From positions 186,001 through 250,000 of the forward strand of contig NZ_JGZR01000003.1 in the NCBI RefSeq assembly GCF_000741775.1: 64,000 nucleotides of DNA, given 5' to 3'. The notes beneath the pieces are model-generated. The model was not told where the DNA came from. It saw only the letters and a list, made by a program, of their open reading frames with translations, and made no database searches. The position numbers were made by a program, and so were the translations under genes. The stretch is from Bifidobacterium subtile. GTDB lineage: Bacteria > Actinomycetota > Actinomycetes > Actinomycetales > Bifidobacteriaceae. This document shows positions 1-8,126 of the stretch, piece by piece (within the stretch, counting starts at the first letter, position 1; the number at the start of each line of letters is the position of its first letter).

Positions 1-1723
1 AGCGCAGCAGCTCGGGCGCCCCTATCAGCACCAGCGAGCCAAGCACCGCACCGAGCGGCGAGTTCATGCCGCCCAGCACGATGATGGTCAAAATAAGCAC
101 GGACATATTCGCGTTGAAAATCGTCGGATCGATATACGTGTATTGATGAGCCAGCAGCGAACCCGCGATGCCTGCAAAGAACGAGGCCAAGGCATAGGCG
201 AGCGCCTTGTATGCGCCGGTATGCACGCCGAGCACCTCGGAGGCGTCCTGATCGGAGCCTACGCCTTCGAACACCTTGCCCAGATGGGAGGATCGTATGC
301 GCGTCACCACGATCAGCGTCAGCACCAGCAGCACCGCATCCAGCAGATACATCATCTGCGGCGTGTAGAGCGATATGCCGAAAATATTCGGGAAGGGGAT
401 GCCCTGTATGCCCAGCGAACCCTTGGTCAGCGGCTCCCATAGGCGGATGATGGCGACCATGACCGCACCGACGCCGATCGTCGCGATCGCCACGTAATGC
501 CCGGAAAGCTTCCAGACCGGGAAGGTCAGTATGCTGGCGGCGATGGCCGCGATGATGCCGGCAAGCAGCAGAGCCGCGAGGAATGGCCAGTGCAGGCGAG
601 TCGTCAGCAGCGCCGAAGCATAGGAGCCGACAGCCAGAGGCCCCGCCATGCCGAGAATCGTCTGGCCGGCGGAGCCGGATATCAACGTAAGTCCGACTGC
701 GGCTATGGCATAGATCGCCACCTGAGTGCCGATTCCGGACAGATAGTCGGACAGGAAGAACGGGGAGGCGAGCAGCAGTGCCGCAAGTCCGACATTGGCC
801 CACCATGGCAAAGTGATCGGTCGGCCGCCGCCCAGGAACGTTCCGGCGAGCGGCTCGTTCTTGACATCGTTCTTCGCGCCGAACAATCCCTGAGGCTTGA
901 CGATGAGAATGATCAGCAGCGCCCCGAAGGTGATGAGGTCATGCGCGCCATCGCCCAGCCATGAGATGCCGACCGCTTCGACCAAGCCTAGGACCAAGCC
1001 GCCCGCGACCGCTCCGGGAATCGACCCCAGTCCGCCTATGGTGGCGGCGACGAAGGCGGTCATGCCGATGCTGCCGCCGTTCATCGGATTGATATTGCCG
1101 TTGAACAACCCGATGAACACGCCGGATATGCCGGCGAGGATGGAGCCGATGACGAATGCGAGGTTACGAATGGATTTGACGGGGATGCCCATCTGCCGCG
1201 CCGCCTCCGGATCCTGCGAGGTCGCTCGGATGGCCTGCCCGGATTTGCCGAATTTGAGGAACGCCCATAGCCCCAGCATGGAGACGATGGCAAGCACCAC
1301 CATGACGATATCCGAAGTGCCGAAGCGCACGCCGAACAGCTGCAGATTGTAGGTCGGCAGCAGCTTGGGGAAAGGACGCGTCTGCGGCCCGAAGATGATC
1401 TGCAGGCCGTTGTCGAGAATCTGCCCGATGCCGATCGTGGCAAGCAGCGCGGCAATGGGCTTGCGTCCTTCCAGCGGCGATATCACCGCGAAGTTCATGA
1501 TAAAGCCAAGCACGGCGGTGACGAGGACCACGGCGAGCAGGGTGGGCACGATGCCCCAGCCAAGCGCCGACCCCAGCCACCATGAGACCATGATGCCGAC
1601 CGCCACAATCGAGCCTTGCGCGAAGTTGGCGACATTGGTGACGCCGAAGATCAGCGACATGCCCACGGCCACCAAGGCGTAGGCGCTGCCGTGGATCAGC
1701 CCAGAAAACAGAATATCAATCAT
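1..1723 (-). CDS. Fused LivH-LivM branched-chain amino acid ABC permease (partial)
   Basis: Membrane component of a HAAT-type (branched-chain amino acid) ABC importer. The frame opens at the ATG complementary to 1721-1723 (MIDILFSGLIHGSAYAL) and has no stop before the left edge, so 574 codons are visible and the C-terminus is outside the window. Residues 1 to about 280 read as LivH, including TIGGLGSIPGAVAG near residue 230. A short linker (KNDVKNEPLAG) then leads without a stop into a LivM half (LTLISGSAGQTILGMAG and later LGGMNSPLGAVLG). LivH and LivM are usually separate proteins; fusions exist but are less common. The binding protein gene lies just upstream on the same strand. LivG and LivF ATPases would be expected to the left, outside the window. 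Confidence 0.9.
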   Translation of the reverse strand, partial: MIDILFSGLIHGSAYALVAVGMSLIFGVTNVANFAQGSIVAVGIMVSWWLGSALGWGIVPTLLAVVLVTAVLGFIMNFAVISPLEGRKPIAALLATIGIGQILDNGLQIIFGPQTRPFPKLLPTYNLQLFGVRFGTSDIVMVVLAIVSMLGLWAFLKFGKSGQAIRATSQDPEAARQMGIPVKSIRNLAFVIGSILAGISGVFIGLFNGNINPMNGGSIGMTAFVAATIGGLGSIPGAVAGGLVLGLVEAVGISWLGDGAHDLITFGALLIILIVKPQGLFGAKNDVKNEPLAGTFLGGGRPITLPWWANVGLAALLLASPFFLSDYLSGIGTQVAIYAIAAVGLTLISGSAGQTILGMAGPLAVGSYASALLTTRLHWPFLAALLLAGIIAAIAASILTFPVWKLSGHYVAIATIGVGAVMVAIIRLWEPLTKGSLGIQGIPFPNIFGISLYTPQMMYLLDAVLLVLTLIVVTRIRSSHLGKVFEGVGSDQDASEVLGVHTGAYKALAYALASFFAGIAGSLLAHQYTYIDPTIFNANMSVLILTIIVLGGMNSPLGAVLGSLVLIGAPELLR

Positions 1724-1836
1724 TGTGCAACAATCTTTCCTCACATCGTCAAAGCCTGGCTTGGCGAACGCAGCAGACGACTACTCGCCATGTTCCTGTG
1801 TGTGATCCCGTATACGTTCGTATGCGTCATGACGTC

Positions 1837-1893
1837 GGCTCGGACGACATCCGCCTTTGGCATGCATATGATGCAACGGATGTCATCCGAGCC
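1837..1893 (-). promoter_or_regulatory. Intercistronic hairpin between binding protein and permease
   Basis: Two 17-base arms (GGCTCGGACGACATCCG and CGGATGTCATCCGAGCC, one mismatch) flank a 23-base loop in the 212-bp gap between the binding protein gene and the fused permease. No T-run follows, so a processing or partial-termination hairpin is more likely than a full terminator. Such hairpins often keep the binding protein more abundant than the permease (general knowledge; inference here). Confidence 0.5.
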
Positions 1894-1935
1894 TGTCGAT
1901 TTCGGATCGGCGATCAGCCTGACCGACGCCTTCCG

Positions 1936-3111
1936 CTACTCCTCGTACTGTTCGAAGGCCCCGTTCTTGGCGATGAGTAGAATCGGATCGATGTTATCGG
2001 CCCTGCGCGTCTTCTGATCGAACTTGAACGTGCCGCCATTGCCCTGGTACAGCGGGAAGTCCGTCACGGTTTGCAATGCCTTCTGAATGCCGGCGCGGGT
2101 CGGCTCGGTTTTGTTGGCCGCATATGCCAGATCGATAATCGCCTGATATGCCGTCACCTCGAAGTTGCCGGGATTGTTGCCGTACGCCGCATTGAAGTCC
2201 TTAACGAACTGCTGCGCCTTCTTGTCCTTGGTGCCAGTGGCCGAGAAGCTGCCGGTGATGATCGAGCCTTCGGCGTTCTTGCCAGCCAGGTCGAGGAACT
2301 CCTTGGTCTCCTGGCCGCCGAAGTACGGTCCGGTATAGCCCAGCTTGTCACGCAGCGTGTTCAGCACCAGCGCACCATCAGGGCCATAGCCGATATCCAC
2401 CACCGCGTCGGGCTTGGAATCGCGCGCCGGGATGAGAATCGGCGACAGATCGGTGGAGTCCGCCAGATAGGACGAGCTGTACGCTATCTGCACGCCCTTT
2501 TTGTCAGCTTCGGCCTTGAAATACTGGAACGCCTGCTTGCCCCAGTCGTTCTCGATGTAGGTCACCGCGATCTTCTTGTATTTCGTGGCGATGAAGTCGG
2601 CAATCTTGGCCTGGTATTTGTCCTGGCCGATCTGCGGCGTCCAGACGTGGTCGCCCGATTCGGTGAAGGTGGGCGAGGAATTGTTGAATCCATAATGGAC
2701 CAGTCCGGCAGTCTGGAAAGTCGGAGAGGCGGCCGAGGAGGCGGGCGACGCGTAATCGCCCACCACCGCGATAATCGACTTGTCGGCCACGAGCTTGGGT
2801 GCCACCGCAGCATCCTGCTTGGGATCGGACTGCGTATCGAAATACTTCAGCCCCAGCTTCCTGCCTTTGATGCCGCCATCGGCGTTGACGTGCTTGACTG
2901 CAAGGTCGAAGCCCTGCTCGAACAGCCGTCCGTACTCGGCGTACTGGCCGGTCTTGGGGTAGATCACCCCGATATTCACCGGTCCGGAGCCGCTATTGTC
3001 GCTGCTCCCAGAGCTTGAGCTGCCGCCCAGACCGCAGGCGGAAACCCCTACCAGCGTTGCCGCCGCGACGAATGCCGCAAGCGTTGCGCGCAATTTCTTG
3101 TTGATGGTCAT
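1936..3111 (-). CDS. Branched-chain amino acid-type ABC substrate-binding lipoprotein 1
   Basis: Extracellular Peripla_BP_6 (LivJ/LivK-like) binding protein of 391 residues that delivers substrate to the adjacent LivHM permease. The N-terminus has a basic region, a hydrophobic stretch and a lipobox (VSAC, Cys26), followed by a Gly/Ser-rich tether. The mature domain starts VNIGVIYPKTGQYAEYG, a typical opening of this fold. It is very similar, in long identical blocks, to the binding protein at 6740-7918 (for example KYFDTQSDPKQDAAVAPKLV), so the two are paralogues from a duplication. Substrate is not predictable. It is preceded on the same strand by a UroD-like gene 107 bp away. A GAGAGAG ribosome-binding site supports the start. 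Confidence 0.92.
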   Translation of the reverse strand: MTINKKLRATLAAFVAAATLVGVSACGLGGSSSSGSSDNSGSGPVNIGVIYPKTGQYAEYGRLFEQGFDLAVKHVNADGGIKGRKLGLKYFDTQSDPKQDAAVAPKLVADKSIIAVVGDYASPASSAASPTFQTAGLVHYGFNNSSPTFTESGDHVWTPQIGQDKYQAKIADFIATKYKKIAVTYIENDWGKQAFQYFKAEADKKGVQIAYSSSYLADSTDLSPILIPARDSKPDAVVDIGYGPDGALVLNTLRDKLGYTGPYFGGQETKEFLDLAGKNAEGSIITGSFSATGTKDKKAQQFVKDFNAAYGNNPGNFEVTAYQAIIDLAYAANKTEPTRAGIQKALQTVTDFPLYQGNGGTFKFDQKTRRADNIDPILLIAKNGAFEQYEE

Positions 3112-3218
3112 GATGTTCTCTCTCTTTGTGTTCTATACGATGCCATGCTGCGAGTCAATCCGGAAGTCAGCTCATGGAAAGGATTCGCAGCACGGCAGGA
3201 ATGAAATTTCGGGCGATC

Positions 3219-4271
3219 TCAGGCGATGCGCGCATCACTGAGGGCACGCAGGGCATTGTCGTTCGCAGGCGTGGGAACGGTGCAGCTGGGAGCCAGCAGG
3301 AACGGCCTGCCCTGATGCTGCGCGACGGTCTGCGTTATCTCCTTGCGCACCTGTTCCTCCTCCCCGGAGCCATTGGCGAACAGCTCCCAGTTCGGGCCGG
3401 CCACGGGAACCGCATTGAATGCGGAGTCATCCTTCGGATTACCCGGAAGATAGCGATCCCAATGCAGCAAGTCGACGCCGTCGACATCGAACCATTCGGG
3501 ATGCGATTCGGCGCGACAGGTGTGCAGCAGCACCACGGCATCCGGATTCTCGTCATGGACCGCATCAATGACGAGGCGATCGTACGGCTCGGAGAACTCG
3601 CGATAACGGTCCGCATCGAAATACCCCTCGCTCACCGTGCCGGTCACTGCGTAGAAAATGCCATCCAAGCCCGCGCCGCCCTGTGCTTTGGGCCGCACGA
3701 GGCGACGCGCATAGCCCGCGAGCGTGCGTGCGATGTTGCCCAACGCCTGCTTGGCGACTTCTGGCTGGTTCAGCACGGCATCTTCCACGCTGATCTGGGG
3801 AGTGGCATAGGCATCGCCCGGGTACAGGGGCAGATCGGCGATCTGCAGCAGCACGGAAAGCGGCGAGAACACGGTCTGCACGACCGCCCTGTCCTCAAGG
3901 CCGTCCCGGATGAGCGAAGCTGCATCGAAGGCTTCGGCAAACGACGCGTTCTGCGCCGGATCGAGTTCGGCGATGTCTGCGACGTCTTCGGGAGCGACGA
4001 TGGCGGAGCTGATCTTCTTAGGCAGCGGCGCGTCCGAAGCATAGTCATGCGAATCGTAGCGCGATCCCCATGCCTCGGCGTAGTAGACGGCTCTGGGATT
4101 GATCTTGACCCATTCCCAGTCCCATCGATGCACGAATTCGATATAGGCCTCGGCGAACTCCTGAGCGCCATATTCATGGCCGACCAGGTGCTGCCACCCA
4201 CCGACGAGGTATGGCGTCTGCGACGCGCCGCGGACTATATCGCGGAACGTCTCACGACGGGTTTTCGACAT
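3219..4271 (-). CDS. UroD/MtaA-family zinc methyltransferase 1
   Basis: 350-residue protein of the uroporphyrinogen decarboxylase superfamily. It carries an H-x-C (LLHTC, His250/Cys252) and a late cysteine (LLAPSCTVP, Cys330) as in the zinc-binding MtaA/CmuA/MetE-type methyltransferases. This, and the absence of any visible heme gene here, argue for methyl transfer rather than porphyrin decarboxylation. The start is placed at ATG 4271, since an in-frame TTG at 4280 sits directly on the GGAAGG ribosome-binding site. It is followed by the binding protein and the LivHM permease, suggesting it acts on the imported compound (inference). A paralogue lies at 8127-9158. No corrinoid protein is visible nearby. 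Confidence 0.8.
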   Translation of the reverse strand: MSKTRRETFRDIVRGASQTPYLVGGWQHLVGHEYGAQEFAEAYIEFVHRWDWEWVKINPRAVYYAEAWGSRYDSHDYASDAPLPKKISSAIVAPEDVADIAELDPAQNASFAEAFDAASLIRDGLEDRAVVQTVFSPLSVLLQIADLPLYPGDAYATPQISVEDAVLNQPEVAKQALGNIARTLAGYARRLVRPKAQGGAGLDGIFYAVTGTVSEGYFDADRYREFSEPYDRLVIDAVHDENPDAVVLLHTCRAESHPEWFDVDGVDLLHWDRYLPGNPKDDSAFNAVPVAGPNWELFANGSGEEEQVRKEITQTVAQHQGRPFLLAPSCTVPTPANDNALRALSDARIA

Positions 4272-4463
4272 AATGGACAACCTTCCAAAATTCTCATTCG
4301 ACTGGATGCAAGCGTCTTCGAACCGCGTGACGCTTTGACGATGTATCTAAGGTAAGCACATGCTCGTTACGTTCGCACCGGGCGCGTCACAGGCGTTCGT
4401 TATATCGACTTATCAATCAGAGCAATAACAAGAGCATCATCTTATTATTCGTGCCGCCATCAA

Positions 4464-4653
4464 TGCACCGCACTTTCGTCGCGGCTGGCGGTGCAAGAGC
4501 ATTCAATGGGGAGCAAAGCGCGGGATACTGCCCATTTTGCACGGGCTATCGGTTATTGGTATGACGCGAAAGGCCATAAAGCGAATGCCGCTGAGGTCGT
4601 GCCCGTTACTGTGGAAACACGACGATCGATTCCAAGGAATCGTCGTTTTCGTT
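4464..4653 (+). promoter_or_regulatory. Structured 5' leader ending in a terminator-like hairpin
   Basis: The 450-bp gap between the divergent UroD-like and ProC-like genes holds ordered complementary segments: TGCACCGC 4464-4471 with GCGGTGCA 4488-4495, TGGG 4507-4510 with CCCA 4531-4534, and ACGGGC 4541-4546 with GCCCGT 4601-4606. A strong hairpin follows (ACGACGAT 4619-4626 with ATCGTCGT 4639-4646, nested CGATTCC/GGAATCG) and runs into TTTTCGTTT. The start codon of the next gene lies 70 bases downstream. This is the layout of an attenuator or riboswitch leader, but no known class was recognised; no T-box or SAM core was seen. Confidence 0.45.
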
Positions 4654-4721
4654 TGCACTATGCCTACGCGACGTCCGCACATGCGTGGCTGCCGCAGTAT
4701 GTTAAGGAAAGGGAGGATGTC

Positions 4722-5546
4722 TTGGCCAGCAATCTGTACTTCATAGGAGGCGGCAACATGGCGGAGGCCATCATCACCGCGGTAAGAAAACATGATGACC
4801 GCTACCCTGTGGACCACATCTATGTCGAAGACATCAGCGAGGCCCGCCTCTCCTATCTTGAAAAGACCTACCAGGTGACCCCGGCCACGCCGCGCGACAC
4901 GCCTGACAACGTGGACATCGCGGTGATTGCCGTACGCCCGCAAGACGACGTGACTGGCGTGGCCACATCGATCGTCAATCGCTTCGACCAGCGCACGACA
5001 AGCGTGGTCTCGATCGTCGCCGGCTACACCATCGCTCAGCTCGAGCGCACGCTGGGCGGCGAGCGCCGCATCACGCGCATCATTCCCAATACGCTGACGA
5101 CCGTGGATTACGGCTACAGCGGAGTGTCGTCCAACCAGGCAGCGGCCGATGCCCCGGATTCGGTCAGGAAGGGCCTTGACGCCTGGCTGAGCACCTTCGG
5201 CAAGCCGCTGCATGTCGAAGAGCGTCTTATCGACGTCATCACCGGATTCTACCCGCCGAACCTCGTCTACCACTTCATCGACGCCTACGTGGACGCCGGC
5301 GTGCTGGCCGGACTGCCCCGCGACATATCCAAGGCCATAGCACTGGACACCGTCATCGGCGGCACCGAGCTGCTCAAGCAGCGCGACGTGCTGCCGCAAG
5401 TGCTGCTCAACATCAACAACTCCCCCGGCGGCGTCGGCATCACCGAGGCCTACACCCTGAACAAAACGGGATTCGCGGCAGCCATCCAATCGGCCGTGCT
5501 CGCCGCCGTGGAGCGCACGACGAAGCTGGGAAAGGAAGCGCAATGA
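4722..5546 (+). CDS. Pyrroline-5-carboxylate reductase-like protein
   Basis: 274-residue ProC-family oxidoreductase. The start is TTG 4722, preceded by GGGAGGA, which gives the expected N-terminus LASNLYFIGGGNMAEAII with the dinucleotide-binding glycines. The C-terminal dimer domain is recognisable (DAGVLAGLPRDISKAIALDT and NNSPGGVGI). It differs from standard ProC in two places: the usual SGSGPAY is replaced by TGFYPPNLVY, and SPGGTT by SPGGVG, so the substrate may not be pyrroline-5-carboxylate. It overlaps the VOC gene by four bases (ATGA), so the two are co-translated, and it follows the structured leader at 4464-4653. Confidence 0.78.
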   Translation: MASNLYFIGGGNMAEAIITAVRKHDDRYPVDHIYVEDISEARLSYLEKTYQVTPATPRDTPDNVDIAVIAVRPQDDVTGVATSIVNRFDQRTTSVVSIVAGYTIAQLERTLGGERRITRIIPNTLTTVDYGYSGVSSNQAAADAPDSVRKGLDAWLSTFGKPLHVEERLIDVITGFYPPNLVYHFIDAYVDAGVLAGLPRDISKAIALDTVIGGTELLKQRDVLPQVLLNINNSPGGVGITEAYTLNKTGFAAAIQSAVLAAVERTTKLGKEAQ

Positions 5547-6376
5547 GCGAGCAGACGCTAGCACAGGCGCAAGCGCCGGAATTCATCTGGGATCATACCG
5601 TCACCGTGGTCAACGACCTGAACGAGGTCGAGCGCACCTTCGCCGACCACGGGCTGACCGCCGCGTATGGCGGCAAGCATGTCGGGCACGGAACGGAAAA
5701 CGCGCTGGCCTACTTCGGCGTGAACTATGTAGAGTTTCTCGCACTCTACAATGCTCACGAGGCCGCTGCGGAAAGCCCCGAGCAAGGCCTGCTGTTCCGC
5801 GAGGCCGCACAGCTGCTTCCCGGCCGGGAGCGCTTCTATCGACCGGGCCTGCGCGTGCACGGCATCGAGCAGGTGGCGCAGCATCTCCATAGCAAGGGAA
5901 TCGTCACCGGTCCGGTGATTCCGGGGAACCGGACGACATCCGACGGCCAGGAAATACGCTGGAAGCTGCTGTGGATACTCTCCGACACGCAGGCAAGCGT
6001 TCCCGGACCACGCTATCCGTTCATCCTCGACTGGCTGGAAGACGAGGAGACGCATCGCGAGACGCTGGAGCACAGCGGTCTGTTGCATCGTCACCCGCTC
6101 GGCGAAGTGTTTACGCAACGTGCGGTGTTCACAGTCAGCGAGCCTGAGGCTGTGGCCGCCCGCTGGTCCGAGGTCTTCGGCTTCGCCAAGCACAGCGGCA
6201 ACGGCTACATTGATCTCGATGTGGCGGAAGGCCGGCAGTGGCGTTTCGTCAAAGGCACTGACAAGGATCCGGATACCGGCGACGACATCAATGAAATCAC
6301 CGAGCTGCGCTACCAGGTGCCGCAAGGCGCTTCCTTCGACATCGCGCTAGGTTCGGCAAGGTTCGCAAGCCTGTAA
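5543..6376 (+). CDS. VOC/glyoxalase-like domain protein
   Basis: 277-residue cytosolic protein resembling the Glyoxalase-like (Glyoxalase_3) group of the vicinal oxygen chelate superfamily. It opens with WDHTVTVVNDLNEVERTFADHG, a typical first beta-alpha module with the metal histidine, followed by GGKHVGHGTENALAYFG and NYVEFLALY. A second module starts near residue 195 (RAVFTVSEPEAVAARWSEVF). The reaction is unknown. It overlaps the ProC-like gene by four bases, so the proteins probably belong to one pathway. A strong hairpin follows at 6408-6446. Confidence 0.7.
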   Translation: MSEQTLAQAQAPEFIWDHTVTVVNDLNEVERTFADHGLTAAYGGKHVGHGTENALAYFGVNYVEFLALYNAHEAAAESPEQGLLFREAAQLLPGRERFYRPGLRVHGIEQVAQHLHSKGIVTGPVIPGNRTTSDGQEIRWKLLWILSDTQASVPGPRYPFILDWLEDEETHRETLEHSGLLHRHPLGEVFTQRAVFTVSEPEAVAARWSEVFGFAKHSGNGYIDLDVAEGRQWRFVKGTDKDPDTGDDINEITELRYQVPQGASFDIALGSARFASL

Positions 6377-6407
6377 ATCATGCTGCGGCATCGCATGAGG
6401 CTGCCGA

Positions 6408-6446
6408 TTAGGCGCGGTCGGATCGCATGAATCCGACCGCGCCTAA
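6408..6446 (+). terminator. Perfect 16-bp hairpin after the ProC/VOC operon
   Basis: TTAGGCGCGGTCGGAT (6408-6423) and its exact complement (6431-6446) flank a 7-base loop, 32 bases after the VOC stop codon. There is no T-run, so it is a strong hairpin terminator or 3' stabiliser rather than a textbook Rho-independent terminator. Confidence 0.6.
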
Positions 6447-6502
6447 CGCTATCCAGATGTTGGTCATCTGTCTATTCGCATCTCTGCATCGTTGGAGGAA
6501 TC

Positions 6503-6691
6503 ATGGGGATCATCGACAATATTCTGCGCCTCGTGGGATGGAGCGATAGCGCATCATCTCAGCCAGACGAACCGTGCGGGCAGCCCTATATCACGGTGCT
6601 GCCCGCCGTCCCCGGCGATCTTTCGCAGCCCGTCACCGTGCTTCGGCGTACGTACGAACGCAAAAAGCGGAGCATGATCAACAGCTGCTGA
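6503..6691 (+). CDS. Small hypothetical protein (62 residues)
   Basis: A TTGGAGGAATC ribosome-binding site sits at good distance before ATG 6503. The product (begins MGIIDNILRLVGWSD) has an amphipathic N-terminal helix and a basic end (RTYERKKRSM). No family is recognised. Its last 26 bases overlap the terminator of the converging binding protein gene, and coding here rests mainly on the ribosome-binding site. It could be a short toxin-like or membrane-associated peptide, or a chance frame. Confidence 0.35.
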   Translation: MGIIDNILRLVGWSDSASSQPDEPCGQPYITVLPAVPGDLSQPVTVLRRTYERKKRSMINSC

Positions 6692-6703
6692 CCATGCTCC
6701 GCT
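6661..6703 (-). terminator. Rho-independent terminator of binding protein 2
   Basis: On the minus strand AGCGGAGCATG pairs perfectly with CATGCTCCGCT over 11 bp around a 16-base loop and is followed by a TTTTTG run. It lies 37 bases past the stop codon of the binding protein gene at 6740-7918. Confidence 0.85.
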
Positions 6704-6739
6704 CGATGTCCGGGCGATATCAAATATGCTCTTCCTGCA

Positions 6740-7918
6740 TCACCCGTTGTACTGCTCGAATTTACCGTCTCGCGCGATTTCGAGAATCGGCTTGATATTG
6801 GCGGCCCTGCGCGTCTTCTGATCGAACTTGAACGTGCCGCCATTGCCTTCATACAGCGGGAAGTCGGTCACGGTCTGCAAGGCCTTCTGGATGCCGGCGC
6901 GGGTCGGCTCGGTTTTGTTGGCCGCATATGCCAGATCGGTGATCGCCTGGTAGGCACGCACCTCGAAACTGCCAGGATTCTCACCATACTTCGCCTTGAA
7001 GTCCTTGACGAACCGCTGCGCCTTTTTATCCTTGGTCCCTGTGGCCGAGAAATTGCCGGTGATGATCGTGCCTTCGGCGTTCTTGCCCGCAATCTCAAAG
7101 AATTCCGGCACCTCCTGTCCCCCGAAAAAGGGGCCGGTGAAGCCGAGCTTGTCGCGCAGCGTGTTAACCACCAGCGCGCCATCAGGGCCATAGCCCAAAT
7201 CCACCACTGCATCGGGCTTGGCATCACGCGCCGGGATGAGAATCGGCGACAGATCGGTGGAATCCGCCAGATACGACGAGCTGTACACGATCTGCGTGCC
7301 GTTCTTCGCCGCCTGGGCCTTGAAGAACTCGAAGGCCTGCTTGCCCCAGTCGTTCTCGATATACACCACGGAGATCTTCTTGGCCTTTTTCGCGACGATG
7401 TTCGCATTCGCCTTTTGCAGCGTATCGATGCCGATTGCCGGGGTCCAGATATGGTCTCCGGTATCGGTGAAGGTCAGCGCGGAATTCGTGAACCCGTAAT
7501 GGACCAATCCAGCGGCTTGGAACGTCGGCGAAGCGGCGGAAGAAGCAGCAGATGCGTAATCGCCCACCACCGCGACAATCGACTTGTCGGCCACGAGCTT
7601 GGGTGCGACCGCGGCATCCTGCTTGGGATCGGACTGCGTATCGAAGTACTTCAGCCCCAGCTTCCTGCCCTTGACTCCACCGTTCGCGTTCACCTGCGCC
7701 ACAGCGAGGTCGAAGCCGCGCTGGAACATCTGCCCGTATTCGGCATATTGGCCGGTCTTGGGGTAGATCACCCCGATATTCACCGGACTGGAATTGCTTG
7801 TGCTGCTGCTTCCCGATGACGCATTTGCGCCGAGGCCGCATCCTGCGGTGCCCAACGATACGCCGAGCACCGTCACGATGGCGGCGGACAGGGTTGCAAT
7901 CCTTCTTCTTGCGTTCAT
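6740..7918 (-). CDS. Branched-chain amino acid-type ABC substrate-binding lipoprotein 2
   Basis: 392-residue paralogue of the protein at 1936-3111, with a signal peptide and lipobox (GTAGC, Cys27) and the same domain opening (VNIGVIYPKTGQYAEYG). The two differ most in the signal peptide and in a segment around residues 155-215, possibly changing ligand range. No permease or ATPase accompanies this copy, and it has its own terminator, so it presumably shares the LivHM permease (inference). It follows the second UroD-like gene on the same strand, reproducing the order seen at 1936-4271. GAGGAGAG supports the start. Confidence 0.92.
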   Translation of the reverse strand: MNARRRIATLSAAIVTVLGVSLGTAGCGLGANASSGSSSTSNSSPVNIGVIYPKTGQYAEYGQMFQRGFDLAVAQVNANGGVKGRKLGLKYFDTQSDPKQDAAVAPKLVADKSIVAVVGDYASAASSAASPTFQAAGLVHYGFTNSALTFTDTGDHIWTPAIGIDTLQKANANIVAKKAKKISVVYIENDWGKQAFEFFKAQAAKNGTQIVYSSSYLADSTDLSPILIPARDAKPDAVVDLGYGPDGALVVNTLRDKLGFTGPFFGGQEVPEFFEIAGKNAEGTIITGNFSATGTKDKKAQRFVKDFKAKYGENPGSFEVRAYQAITDLAYAANKTEPTRAGIQKALQTVTDFPLYEGNGGTFKFDQKTRRAANIKPILEIARDGKFEQYNG

Positions 7919-8042
7919 AGCGATTCTCTCCTCGTATATTTCCGCGTATGGTTGCCTGTGCGATATCTCACAGTGCCCTCACCATAATTCGCCTTCTCAG
8001 AACCCACACCGTAGCGGTAACAGGGGTTAGCTATGACGCATT

Positions 8043-8057
8043 ATCATTGCCAATGAT
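8043..8057. promoter_or_regulatory. Perfect palindrome upstream of binding protein 2
   Basis: ATCATTG-C-CAATGAT is a perfect inverted repeat in the 208-bp gap between UroD-like 2 and binding protein 2. On the minus strand it overlaps a TGATAAT sequence that could be a -10 box, so an operator controlling a promoter internal to the pair is plausible. Confidence 0.4.
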
Positions 8058-8126
8058 TGCCTTGGCTCTTGTACGTGCCATCACAATTTGCTATATCGCC
8101 CGTGCAATGGCAGCGCCACGCGCACA

